From an uncultured Lachnospiraceae bacterium (GTDB taxonomy: Bacteria > Bacillota > Clostridia > Lachnospirales > Lachnospiraceae), in NCBI GenBank assembly GCA_934293575.1, contig CAKQYU010000006.1, forward strand, positions 62,001-126,000: a stretch of 64,000 nucleotides of DNA. The letters run 5' to 3'. Shown in pieces: positions 30,588 through 38,836 of this stretch. How positions within the stretch are numbered: position 1 is the stretch's first letter; every line of letters begins with the position of its first letter. The notes below the pieces were generated by a model, which did no database searches, was not told where the DNA came from, and worked only from the letters and a program-made list of their open reading frames with translations. A program made the position numbers and the translations under genes.

Positions 30588-31391
30588 TTACGAATCCCTC
30601 CTGTTCCCTTTATAAGATGCATCATACGGTTGCGCTTTCTCCGTACTTGCCGCATGTAAATTCTTTAATTTTCTCGGCTTTGAAATAACCATCTTCTGTT
30701 TCATTACCTCATCACACAAAACAGAAGATTTATCCAAATGCACACTTCCGTTTCGAACATGATAGAACCGGTTCGTAAACCTTGCCACCTGCTCCATATT
30801 GTGTGTTACCATAACAATTGTCATTCCCAGTTCCTTATTCAGACGATTTAACAACTGATATAATTCCTCTCCCGCCTGCCGGTCAATTCCGGTCAGCGGT
30901 TCATCTAATACCAGAAGTTCCGGTTTGATAATCAGCGCTCTGGCTATCATAACTCTTTGCTGCTGACCTCCGGACAGCTCCGATAGCATCCGCTTTCTGT
31001 AATCCTGCATGCCAACCGTCTCCAAAATCTCGACAACTCTCTTCCGGTCTTCCTTACCTGCAAAATGAAAAAGTCCGATTTCCTTGCAAAGACCGGTCAG
31101 TACAACCTCTTCCACATTTGCAGGAAAATGATTGACCCCCTGAAATCCCACCTGTGGGACATAACCAATTTTGTCAACCAAAACCTGTATCTGCCCTGAA
31201 TCCGGAGAAAGCTGTCCCAATATTAACTTCATCAATGTGCTTTTTCCCGCTCCATTCGCACCAATAATACCTACATATTCGCCCTGATCAATGGTTAAAT
31301 TAACATCTTTTAAAATGGTATCCTTTCCATATCCAAAGCTGACATCCGTAAATTCTATTATGGTGGATGTTTCCTTTTTTTCCGACTCCAT
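30588..31391 (-). CDS. Zinc/manganese-type ABC transporter ATP-binding protein
   Basis: 267 residues from ATG 31391 after AAGGAG. Walker A IIGANGAGKSTLMKLILGQL, Q-loop GYVPQV, signature LSELSGGQQQRVMIARALII, Walker B LLVLDEPLTGID, and H-loop IVMVTHNMEQ are all present. It powers the permease encoded directly downstream. The C-terminal 50 residues after the ATPase core (HLDKSSVLCDEVMKQKMVIS and on) are Lys/Ser-rich and without clear family match. The metal, zinc or manganese, cannot be decided; no Zur or MntR box was recognised upstream. Confidence 0.94.
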   Translation of the reverse strand: MESEKKETSTIIEFTDVSFGYGKDTILKDVNLTIDQGEYVGIIGANGAGKSTLMKLILGQLSPDSGQIQVLVDKIGYVPQVGFQGVNHFPANVEEVVLTGLCKEIGLFHFAGKEDRKRVVEILETVGMQDYRKRMLSELSGGQQQRVMIARALIIKPELLVLDEPLTGIDRQAGEELYQLLNRLNKELGMTIVMVTHNMEQVARFTNRFYHVRNGSVHLDKSSVLCDEVMKQKMVISKPRKLKNLHAASTEKAQPYDASYKGNRRDS

Positions 31392-31469
31392 TCTATATCT
31401 CCTTTCATCCACTCATATGTCTTATTATTTGAACATAAATACACGTATTCATATATCCATAAGATACAA

Positions 31470-31499
31470 CAAGGCTATCACAAATAGTGATAGCCCTGT
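31470..31499 (-). terminator. Hairpin after the HIT gene
   Basis: GGCTATCAC, loop AAATA, GTGATAGCC, extendable to 14 pairs with one mismatch. The T-run after it is poor on the minus strand, so termination may be incomplete. Confidence 0.55.
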
Positions 31500-31519
31500 T
31501 TCCATATAAATACTCTATA

Positions 31520-31936
31520 TTAGATATCTTTTCGTATTTTTTTTGCAAGCTCCGCTAATTTCTGCTGATCCGCAACATTTGGCTGCCATCCGATATTTAC
31601 TGTATCGCCTTCGTATCTTGGAATAATATGCAAATGAAAATGAAATACCGTCTGCCCTGCAATTAAACCATTGTTCTGAACAATATTCATTCCATCACAA
31701 TTTAATTCTTTCTTCAATCCCCGTGCAACTGCGGTTGCCAAAGAAAACAACTTGCCACCGGTTTCTGCATCCATATCAAATATATCATTATAATGATTCT
31801 TTGGAACTACCAGACAATGTCCGAAACTTGCCGGATTCACATCGAAAAATACTTTAAACTCATTATTTTCAAATATCGTTGTAGATGGAATTTCTCCACT
31901 TGCAATTTTACAAAAAATACAATCGTCTTTTTTCAT
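31520..31936 (-). CDS. HIT family nucleotide-binding protein
   Basis: 138 residues. The N-terminus CIFCKIASGEIPSTTIFENN and the active-site histidine triad VFHFHLHIIPRY are those of the HinT/Hit branch, which hydrolyses nucleoside phosphoramidates. CIFC and a later His may bind zinc as in other Firmicutes HIT proteins. Single gene with ribosome site ATAGGAGG and its own downstream hairpin. The cellular substrate is not known for most members. Confidence 0.95.
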   Translation of the reverse strand: MKKDDCIFCKIASGEIPSTTIFENNEFKVFFDVNPASFGHCLVVPKNHYNDIFDMDAETGGKLFSLATAVARGLKKELNCDGMNIVQNNGLIAGQTVFHFHLHIIPRYEGDTVNIGWQPNVADQQKLAELAKKIRKDI

Positions 31937-32002
31937 ATCTGCCTCCTATTGTTTCACATTACTTCAAGCCTATGTATCATACCACGTTTTTGTCCATTTG
32001 AA

Positions 32003-32035
32003 AAGCCGATAGAAAATCAGACTTTCTATCGGCTT
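32003..32035 (-). terminator. Terminator after flagellin-FliS
   Basis: AAGCCGATAGAAA pairs with TTTCTATCGGCTT (13 pairs, short loop), followed by TTTTC on the minus strand. It ends the flagellin message after the FliS-like gene. Confidence 0.8.
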
Positions 32036-32040
32036 ATTTA

Positions 32041-32508
32041 TTACACGGAAAAATCCATTCCGCCTACACTATTTTCAACCAGTCCATCCGAACCATATGT
32101 CAAACCGGCATAAACCCTTTCGCCGGTATCCATAATTGCCCCTTGTGTATCCGTCTTTGCCAACTCCAAAAAGCTTTTATGATACTTTTCCAGCATGCCG
32201 ACACATCTTTGCAAATCCAAAGGATCCTTCTTAAACTGTGAATGAATCAACTGTCTGTTGATATAAATAAACACGGAATATACATCCTTTGCAACCGCAT
32301 TTTCAGGATTCAAAATATCCATTAATTGCTGCTGTGCCATCTGTGCTTTCTTAACAAGTGCTACAAACGAATCCGGCTGTTTTTGATCAAATGCCTCTAA
32401 CGCTTCCCTTATCCACTGCATTTCAACCTCAAGTAATATTACCGCATACTCTCCTATACCGGCTTGTGTAAGACGTAACTGATATCGCTCCATCTGTTCC
32501 TGTGTCAT
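32041..32508 (-). CDS. FliS-like flagellin export chaperone
   Basis: 155 residues, helical throughout: ERYQLRLTQAGIGEYAVILL, EVEMQWIREALEAFDQ, KKAQMAQQQLMDILN, AKDVYSVFIYINRQLIHSQF, and a final Gly/Ser-rich tail. Position directly after flagellin (12 bases) and the 'R..QA...E....LLE..L..I.eA..A' pattern support FliS, which binds the flagellin C-terminus and prevents early polymerisation. It lacks the classic Y..N.. N-terminus and is about 25 residues longer than Bacillus FliS, so the call is by context and helix pattern. A FlaG- or FlgN-like helper would be the alternative. Confidence 0.65.
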   Translation of the reverse strand: MTQEQMERYQLRLTQAGIGEYAVILLEVEMQWIREALEAFDQKQPDSFVALVKKAQMAQQQLMDILNPENAVAKDVYSVFIYINRQLIHSQFKKDPLDLQRCVGMLEKYHKSFLELAKTDTQGAIMDTGERVYAGLTYGSDGLVENSVGGMDFSV

Positions 32509-32520
32509 ATGCCTACCTCA

Positions 32521-33876
32521 CTATCTTTGGAATAACTGTAACAGTCCCTCCGGAAATGCATTTGCTTTTGTAAGCATCTGCATTGCACTCTGACTTAATA
32601 TATTTTGCTGTGTGTACTCTGTAATCTCATCTGCCATATCCGTATCCAAAATGCGGGACACTGCACTTGTCAGATTTTCGTTCTGGGTTTCTATATTATC
32701 GGAAGTATAATCCATTCGGTTTTCATAAGCACCAAGCGAAGAACGGATTCTGGAGATTTTAACAATTGCCGCATCGATTTTATCAATTGCTTCCGATGCA
32801 TACTCATGTGTGTACATATAAATTTTATCAACACCCAGGGAATTTGCGGTTGTTTTATCAATATTAATATTCAAAGTCTGACCTTCATTGCCGCCAACCT
32901 GAATAACCATCGGTCCGGCAGTCAATACGGTAACGTTGGCATCTCCTGTTGCCTGCGCATCAAAAACCATCTTAAATCCATCCTTATCAGAAACGGTAAC
33001 CCGGTTTCCGTCTGTCTGAATCGTTGCGGTATCCGAAAATCCAATCCGGTTTGCTCCAAATGTAGCCTGTGCATCGGTTCCGTTTGCACTTACCGGTACA
33101 CCAAGTAATGCCTTTAAATCATCATTATCCGCTTTTACTTCAATTTTCTGTGATAATCCGGTTTCCTGTGATTTAAATTCTCCGGTGGTTATATCATAGT
33201 CGATACCAATTTTATTTGCCTCATTGCAGAGTGATTCCTGAATTTCCACCATTGTCATACCCTTTGAAACAGTAACGGACATGCCATTAATCGTTATTGC
33301 ACCCGGCTCTCCGGTGTAATCCCCCGTAATCGGATTTGTTGTTACTCTTGCGGAGGTTCCAAGTGTGGTAATTGTAATCCGGTAATCTCCCGCATCTACA
33401 TCTCCACCGATTTCGGCAATCTTAACAGTATCTCCATTTGTATATCCCTTACGATTCAGTTCTCCGTTCAATAATGCTCTTCCGTTAAACTGCGTTGTGT
33501 CGGAAATTCGATCCAGCTCTTCCTGTAACTGCTTTATCTCTGCCTGAATGGAATCCCTGTCCGTCTCATCATATGTTTCGTTTGCCGCCTGTACAGCCAG
33601 TTCTCTCATTCTTCCTAAAATAGAATGTTCCTCATTCAATGCACCCTCAGCGGTCTGAATCAGGGAAATACCGTCATTGGCATTGGACTCTGCGCGCTTT
33701 AATCCACGAATCTGTGCATTCATTCTCTGTGAAATTGCCTTACCGGTCGGGTCATCCGAAGACTTGTTAATCTTATATCCGGAAGATAATCTAGCCATGG
33801 ATGCCGCTACCTTTTGATTAATTGTAGAAAAATTATTGGCTGCTGTATAAGCCATTGCATTATGATTTAATCTCAT
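32521..33876 (-). CDS. Flagellin
   Basis: 451 residues. The N-terminal D0/D1 (MRLNHNAMAYTAANNFSTIN; SMARLSSGYKINKSSDDPTG; ALNEEHSILGRMRELAVQAA; TQFNGRALLNG) and C-terminal D1/D0 (YENRMDYTSDNIETQNENLT; AVSRILDTDMADEITEYTQQ; ALPEGLLQLFQR-like end) are typical. About 220 central residues form the variable D2/D3. The early helix reads DDPTGKAISQRM where most flagellins have DDAAGLAIS, an unusual change. The RMRELAVQ helix is the region seen by animal TLR5 in other flagellins. A sigma-D promoter and a CsrA-type hairpin precede it and the FliS-like gene follows. Confidence 0.96.
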   Translation of the reverse strand: MRLNHNAMAYTAANNFSTINQKVAASMARLSSGYKINKSSDDPTGKAISQRMNAQIRGLKRAESNANDGISLIQTAEGALNEEHSILGRMRELAVQAANETYDETDRDSIQAEIKQLQEELDRISDTTQFNGRALLNGELNRKGYTNGDTVKIAEIGGDVDAGDYRITITTLGTSARVTTNPITGDYTGEPGAITINGMSVTVSKGMTMVEIQESLCNEANKIGIDYDITTGEFKSQETGLSQKIEVKADNDDLKALLGVPVSANGTDAQATFGANRIGFSDTATIQTDGNRVTVSDKDGFKMVFDAQATGDANVTVLTAGPMVIQVGGNEGQTLNINIDKTTANSLGVDKIYMYTHEYASEAIDKIDAAIVKISRIRSSLGAYENRMDYTSDNIETQNENLTSAVSRILDTDMADEITEYTQQNILSQSAMQMLTKANAFPEGLLQLFQR

Positions 33877-33943
33877 ATTGTCACCTCTGTTTCTTTCTGC
33901 CAGCAGCGAATCTCCTTATTCTACCTTACTGTCATTTCCTTTC

Positions 33944-33959
33944 AAACCATCCTTGGTTT
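33944..33959 (-). promoter_or_regulatory. Candidate CsrA-binding hairpin in the flagellin leader
   Basis: On the minus strand AAACCA-AGGA-TGGTTT: six perfect pairs with GGA in a four-base loop. The bases CAAGGATG match the core of the CsrA consensus (ACARGGAUG). It lies about 16 bases after the predicted sigma-D start and about 70 bases before the flagellin ATG. B. subtilis hag has a comparable leader site. Confidence 0.7.
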
Positions 33960-33977
33960 TCCAATCGAACCTTTATA

Positions 33978-36900
33978 CTAATTATCGGCCAGCACGCCTG
34001 TCAACTTAATAGCTGTTAAAAGCTGTTTGGAAATTTTATATAACTTTGCGGTCTCTACTCCCGTCGTTTCTTCATCCGTGCTGTACTGCATCGGTTTCGT
34101 TCCGTCAAGTCTTAAATCCTTTACCTCCATGCCGGCTTTTGCAAAAACAGACCGTATGGTAAGTTCTCCGTTTTCCAATACTCTCTGTCCGGCTTCCTCC
34201 TGCGTCTGTATATAACCCTCTATCTGCGTATCACTTACATGGATTACCGCTTCCAGCCTGCCATAGGCTTTTGTATCAATTCCCGCACTGATTTCTCCTG
34301 CATTGCTTCCGTTCTGTACGATGGACACATTCACAACACGAACACTTCCATCCACAACAATTGGCACCCGGAATAAATTCTCTTCCACCGCACGCATCGC
34401 AATCGGCATCCCTGCATTTAAGTATTTTAATGCCTGAATATCCATTGACGTAATGGTTCCGTCTTCTTCCTTATCATGAACCGCCTTTGATATATCGGAA
34501 CGCAGACTTTCCATACCATAAATCACATCCTCTTTGTTATTCAGAAATTCCAACATCCCTTCTTCTTTCCGGGTAATTTCTTCTCTGCCCTTGGCGGAAA
34601 GATTTGATTTCAGATCTCTTATCATGCCATATATTCCATCTTCGCCAAACATTACCTGATGAGCTGCGATGATATTGGTTGCCGTTAACGGCATACTGTT
34701 CGCATCTAACATTGTCTCAACCTCATCCTGGTACTCCATAGCCGTCTGCAATTCCTGTGTCAGGGAATTGGTTAATTCGGACGGTCTTGCTTGTGTATCT
34801 GCCATTTTGACAATACTGTTTAATTCCTCAAATGACATATTCTCATAGTCCATATTGCCGATGCTTTTCAGTACATCCGGTGTCACATGTCGCACAATAC
34901 CTCCGGCAAGCGTCTGATTATACGCTGTATTTATTTGATTTAATATGTTCTTTTCATTGGTTGTAACGGATACTCTTTCTCCAAAATTTTCATCAACCGA
35001 TACATCCATTCCCTGTACTTTACGACTTTTATCCGCAGCAAACAGATTGTGAAGCGTAACCTCCTGACCGTTACGGATAACCGCACCGATATCCTTTCCA
35101 TGCGATTTTTCAACCTTATCCAACAATCGGTAAATTCCGATAAAACTTTGGCGTTCCTCATCCGTAATCTGATTATTTCTATCCATCTGATATAAAAATT
35201 CAGAAAAACGTTGTTCATCCGTAACGCCTAAAATCTCACTTTGCTGCATAATCTCGTCATTCAGGCCATCAATCGTCATATTGAGAGGATTTTTATTTTC
35301 CCGAATCATATTTAACACAATCTGTGGTGTTAAAGTCTCAAACATCTGATTGACCTTCGCATCCGCAACCTTTACCGTCATAATATTTTCCGGTGTTAAT
35401 TCCATCTGATTGTAGGCAAGAATCCGGACAGCTCTTTCATTTTGACTATTCCGGTCTAAATCCATATCCTCCAAAATGGTATCCACATTCTGAAATGCCT
35501 CTGAAATGGAGTCACCCATATCACTTCTCGGTCTGGTCATCATGGTTTCGTATGCCGTACCGGCTAAGGTGTATTTTAAACGATTACCGGTTTCATATAA
35601 TTCACCGATTGTAATTGCAGGACGCCTTACGACTTCTCCTAAAGCATATTCCGGCATATTTTTTAATTCATCGGTTTCCTTCAATGTCTCTTTTAATAAA
35701 TCAACACCTTCCGGAATATCATGCAGATCTCTTCCCGATACAACCATATCATAATATTCATTTTCCTGATTTCGTAATTCCTCAATCACCTTGGAAATTG
35801 GCTTTGCATCGATATTGATATCCTGACGAATCAGACGGATTGCAGCCTCTGATGTCATAGACATCCGAATTTCTTCCAACTGCCTTCTTGCCGTAATTGC
35901 TGCCGGATTCGTTGATAACGGAAGGGCGGTTTCCGGATTACTTCCGTCACTGTTTATTCCGCTCAAAGACAGACTTGCTCCCTCTGCACCCGTATTCACC
36001 GGTCCCCTCATTCTTCTTACATCAATACTTCGCATGGACGCATTATACAAATACGAAATTGTCAGAGGTTTTCCGTGTTTTACAGCATTATCAATTGCCC
36101 TGTCCGTAATTCCTTTTACCTTCTCTGTCAGCTGGTTCGCACGATCCTGCAACGAACTTCCGCTGATTCTGGCATTTTCCGGAGCGTTTCCCATTGCAAT
36201 CTGTTCCTCAATATTAACCTTTAATGCTTCTACCTGAATTCCCCTTTGATTAATGGATGCAACCGCCCGATACAGCCGTAAAGAATCCGTCGTAATCGGA
36301 AGTTCATGTGCCAGCATAAATTTTGCGGCATCCTGGCTCTGTTCCGTAACAGACATCCCCGCTGCCTCAATAATACCTGCCACCTGTGGATAGATATCAT
36401 TCCATATCTTATTGTCAAACGGTAATTCTATCGACGGACTATCTGCATTTACACTGTTTTTCGCGGTAATCAGATTATCAATTGTTAAATCCAATCCATT
36501 CTTAATCAGATAAATCAGCTGTTCATTACTTACAACCGGCTGTTCTCCCCGAATCACACCCTCACCCTGTTCGGATAGAGCAGCACTACCTTCATATGCC
36601 TTCTCTCCGGTCTTTTTGGTTACCGTAACAAGATATCCCTCATCATTCAGCCTTGCCGCTCCGACAAAATCCGATCCTTCCGCTTGTTCTTCCTTTGACT
36701 GTTTGCCTATCTCTATTGTTTCATTCGTATCGGAAGATGCATCTGCAATAACAGTTTCCCTAACTTTTCCAATGGTTTCCTTTACGATATCTCCAATCTG
36801 GTCATTTATTTCTTCCGTATGCTGATTATTTCTTAATGTAATTACCATGCCCATCAAATCGGTTAACTCCGAATTGGAAATATCTACATGCATCCGGCGA

Positions 36901-37376
36901 AGTTTTTCTATTTCATCCGCAGTTAAACTTCTAAGAATCTCCTTTTGGTTTTCTTTTTGCTCCTCATCCAAAGATTCTCCTCCAAGATTATCCTGAATCA
37001 TTTCCGAATATTGTGCCGAGGTCTGTAAAACCTGTGCATTTGTTACATTTCCAAGTGCTGCCTGTTCGTCCGGAAGATTTGTCTGCACGCCTACCACTTT
37101 TAAAGAAACCTGATTTTTATTTGTACTTTGAACCTTTAAATAAATGGTGTCTCCCGGATTTGCATTTTCCAGCTCACCCGCTGCCCTTGTTTTAATCTGC
37201 ACACCATTTAAATCAAGAACCGGTTCCTTTCCTGCCTTTACAAGCTTACACGCAAGCAAATCACCAACACTGTTATTACTGAAAAGACCTCCGTTATTGT
37301 CTAACATTCCAAGGTCACTTTTTCCATATAATGTATTACGATATCCTGTTTGATTTGTGAACATTTGATAATCCAT
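33978..37376 (-). CDS. FliK-like large flagellar protein (DUF6240-type)
   Basis: 1132 residues, no signal peptide or membrane helix. Residues about 40-97 form a small beta domain (VLDLNGVQIKTRAAGELENA, NPGDTIYLKVQSTNKNQVSL), like the N-terminal part of clostridial FliK proteins. Degenerate 'PLTxxNIxxA' motifs recur near residues 294, 358, 436, 586, 658, 697, 771 and 895 (LDLTIDNLITA, KPLTISYLYNA, MELTPENIMT, MPLTATNIIAA). The last 130 residues (KAYGRLEAVIHVSDTQIEGY, then VLENGELTIRSVFAKAGMEV) have the FliK C-terminal pattern. It has a sigma-D promoter and carries the flagellin promoter in its 3' end. I believe the family is catalogued as DUF6240, from memory. Hook-length control or filament-stage export is inferred. 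Confidence 0.7.
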   Translation of the reverse strand: MDYQMFTNQTGYRNTLYGKSDLGMLDNNGGLFSNNSVGDLLACKLVKAGKEPVLDLNGVQIKTRAAGELENANPGDTIYLKVQSTNKNQVSLKVVGVQTNLPDEQAALGNVTNAQVLQTSAQYSEMIQDNLGGESLDEEQKENQKEILRSLTADEIEKLRRMHVDISNSELTDLMGMVITLRNNQHTEEINDQIGDIVKETIGKVRETVIADASSDTNETIEIGKQSKEEQAEGSDFVGAARLNDEGYLVTVTKKTGEKAYEGSAALSEQGEGVIRGEQPVVSNEQLIYLIKNGLDLTIDNLITAKNSVNADSPSIELPFDNKIWNDIYPQVAGIIEAAGMSVTEQSQDAAKFMLAHELPITTDSLRLYRAVASINQRGIQVEALKVNIEEQIAMGNAPENARISGSSLQDRANQLTEKVKGITDRAIDNAVKHGKPLTISYLYNASMRSIDVRRMRGPVNTGAEGASLSLSGINSDGSNPETALPLSTNPAAITARRQLEEIRMSMTSEAAIRLIRQDINIDAKPISKVIEELRNQENEYYDMVVSGRDLHDIPEGVDLLKETLKETDELKNMPEYALGEVVRRPAITIGELYETGNRLKYTLAGTAYETMMTRPRSDMGDSISEAFQNVDTILEDMDLDRNSQNERAVRILAYNQMELTPENIMTVKVADAKVNQMFETLTPQIVLNMIRENKNPLNMTIDGLNDEIMQQSEILGVTDEQRFSEFLYQMDRNNQITDEERQSFIGIYRLLDKVEKSHGKDIGAVIRNGQEVTLHNLFAADKSRKVQGMDVSVDENFGERVSVTTNEKNILNQINTAYNQTLAGGIVRHVTPDVLKSIGNMDYENMSFEELNSIVKMADTQARPSELTNSLTQELQTAMEYQDEVETMLDANSMPLTATNIIAAHQVMFGEDGIYGMIRDLKSNLSAKGREEITRKEEGMLEFLNNKEDVIYGMESLRSDISKAVHDKEEDGTITSMDIQALKYLNAGMPIAMRAVEENLFRVPIVVDGSVRVVNVSIVQNGSNAGEISAGIDTKAYGRLEAVIHVSDTQIEGYIQTQEEAGQRVLENGELTIRSVFAKAGMEVKDLRLDGTKPMQYSTDEETTGVETAKLYKISKQLLTAIKLTGVLADN
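33982..34008 (-). promoter_or_regulatory. Sigma-D (sigma-28) promoter for flagellin, inside the end of the FliK-like gene
   Basis: On the minus strand TAAG (34005-34008), 15 bases, GCCGATAA (33982-33989), which is the sigma-D -10 consensus. It overlaps the last codons of the FliK-like gene (stop at 33978). The predicted start near 33975 gives a leader of about 100 bases. Confidence 0.82.
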
Positions 37377-37428
37377 GCTGTCACCTCACCAATTTTCTCT
37401 GTCTTACTATATCATTCCTCTATGTTAT

Positions 37429-37455
37429 ATGTCGGTTATCTTATATAAAATCTTA
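37429..37455 (-). promoter_or_regulatory. Sigma-D-like promoter for the FliK-like gene
   Basis: On the minus strand TAAG (37452-37455), 15 bases, ACCGACAT (37429-37436), two bases from GCCGATAT. It lies about 55 bases before the start at 37376, between the gene and the terminator of the previous operon. Confidence 0.6.
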
Positions 37456-37470
37456 ATCTTTCCCATACGA

Positions 37471-37500
37471 AAAAACCACCGCCTGCAAGCGATGGTTTTT
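37471..37500 (-). terminator. Terminator after the plsC operon
   Basis: On the minus strand AAAAACCATCGC, loop TTGCA, GGCGGTGGTTTTTT; the one non-Watson-Crick pair is a G-U on this strand. It sits directly after the stop at 37504. Confidence 0.85.
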
Positions 37501-37503
37501 CTT

Positions 37504-38064
37504 TTATTTGGTGATTTTTTTTGCACGCTCAGCTTTCTTCTTCTCAGCGTCCTTGTTTTTCTTGTAATTTTCTTTCTCTTTTTCTTCCTGTGCAATCTCT
37601 TCCTGTAACTTACGCTGTTTTGCACGAAGTTTTTGTCCAAAGCTCTTTTTCTTTGGTTCTTCTGCCTGTTTCTTCTTTTTGCCGCGGATACTCTTTACTT
37701 CCGTAATATAAATTCCGCTGACCATTGCCTTTACTTCACATTTTGTTGGCAAATCATCATAAATACCATCATCACAGATTAAATTAATTGTCTGCGGTCC
37801 TACCTTTGCCTTTACAATCGGTAATTTAGAATTACGAAAACGCTTTGGTGTCTGCTCTAACACCTGCTTTGGCAATCCCGCTTCTTTAATCTTCATCATC
37901 TTTTTATCAATTACCAACATAGAAACCAACTGTGCAGCTTCTTTCATCATTTCTTTCTGGGCAATCTGCTTTTTCTGCATTTTGTTACCAAAAATAGATA
38001 ATACGACCAATAATATACCTAAAACAAGCAATACTATCAGTACTACAATCATCCAAGTACTCAT
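37504..38064 (-). CDS. Membrane-anchored, lysine-rich protein of unknown function
   Basis: 186 residues. One N-terminal membrane helix (about 4-26), then a small soluble domain at about 45-130 (LVSMLVIDKKMMKIKEAGLP, VGPQTINLICDDGIYDDLPT). The last 55 residues are a charged coiled coil rich in Lys, Glu and Arg (KLRAKQRKLQEEIAQEEKEK). I do not recognise a family with function. ATG 38064 overlaps the stop of the acyltransferase gene by four bases (ATGA), so it is coupled to phospholipid synthesis genes. The basic tail could bind acidic lipids or nucleic acid. Confidence 0.7.
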   Translation of the reverse strand: MSTWMIVVLIVLLVLGILLVVLSIFGNKMQKKQIAQKEMMKEAAQLVSMLVIDKKMMKIKEAGLPKQVLEQTPKRFRNSKLPIVKAKVGPQTINLICDDGIYDDLPTKCEVKAMVSGIYITEVKSIRGKKKKQAEEPKKKSFGQKLRAKQRKLQEEIAQEEKEKENYKKNKDAEKKKAERAKKITK

Positions 38065-38822
38065 ACTTCGTCCTCCTTCTGTTTTTCGTTCTTTCCTATT
38101 TCACCACCCTCACGGGCAATTGTTTCTTTTATTATATTCTGTATATAGACTCCCGCTTTTTTACGCTGTTCTTTCGGTAATTCCTTTATATCTATCGGTT
38201 TTCCATAAATCACCTTTACATTTGCCTTCCGGATATCAAAGCCGGGACGCACCTCTAACAACTGATCGGAATTCATGATTGTAACCGGAACAACCGGACA
38301 ACCTGCCTTTTCAGCCATCTTCATGCTACCTTCTTTAAAAGTAAGCATTTCTTTCCCCTGATTTCTTGTTCCCTCGGCAAAAATTACCATAGAATGTCCC
38401 GATTTCAGAATTGCGGTACCATCCTTTATCATCTGCACTCCGGATTTTATATCCTTCCGGTCTAAAAAGATGCACCGGATATTCCGCATCCACCAATTTA
38501 AAAGCGGAAATTTATCCATTTCTGATTTTGCAACAAATCCCGGTCTTTTTGTGCTTGTTGTGTGCAACAGCAAAATATCAAAATAGCTTCTGTGATTCGG
38601 AGTAAACAATACCGCACCTTCCGGAATATTTTCCGTTCCTTCTACTTCAATCTTTGCTCCCGCCTGAAACAGTTCCCATTTAAATGCCCAATAAACAATC
38701 GCATTTCCTATTTTGTATCGCAAGTCCTTATTAAAACAACCAATAATTAACAAAATCAGATGAATTGGTATCATAAGTACTAAAAACAAGAATAAAAAAA
38801 GCAAAACAAGAAAACTTTTCAA
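38061..38822 (-). CDS. plsC: 1-acyl-sn-glycerol-3-phosphate acyltransferase (PlsC)
   Basis: 253 residues from TTG 38822 after GAAGGAGAGG. An N-terminal membrane helix (about 4-28) is followed by the acyltransferase blocks: NHRSYFDILLL (HX4D catalytic motif), WWMRNIRCIFLDRKDIKSGV, MVIFAEGTRNQGKEMLTFKE and AGCPVVPVTIMNSDQLLEVR. The enzyme adds the second acyl chain to make phosphatidic acid on the cytoplasmic face of the membrane. It lies between malQ (14 bases upstream) and a lysine-rich membrane protein. Cotranscription with malQ has no obvious metabolic reason. Confidence 0.94.
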   Translation of the reverse strand: MKSFLVLLFLFLFLVLMIPIHLILLIIGCFNKDLRYKIGNAIVYWAFKWELFQAGAKIEVEGTENIPEGAVLFTPNHRSYFDILLLHTTSTKRPGFVAKSEMDKFPLLNWWMRNIRCIFLDRKDIKSGVQMIKDGTAILKSGHSMVIFAEGTRNQGKEMLTFKEGSMKMAEKAGCPVVPVTIMNSDQLLEVRPGFDIRKANVKVIYGKPIDIKELPKEQRKKAGVYIQNIIKETIAREGGEIGKNEKQKEDEV

Positions 38823-38836
38823 TAAAACCTCTCCTT

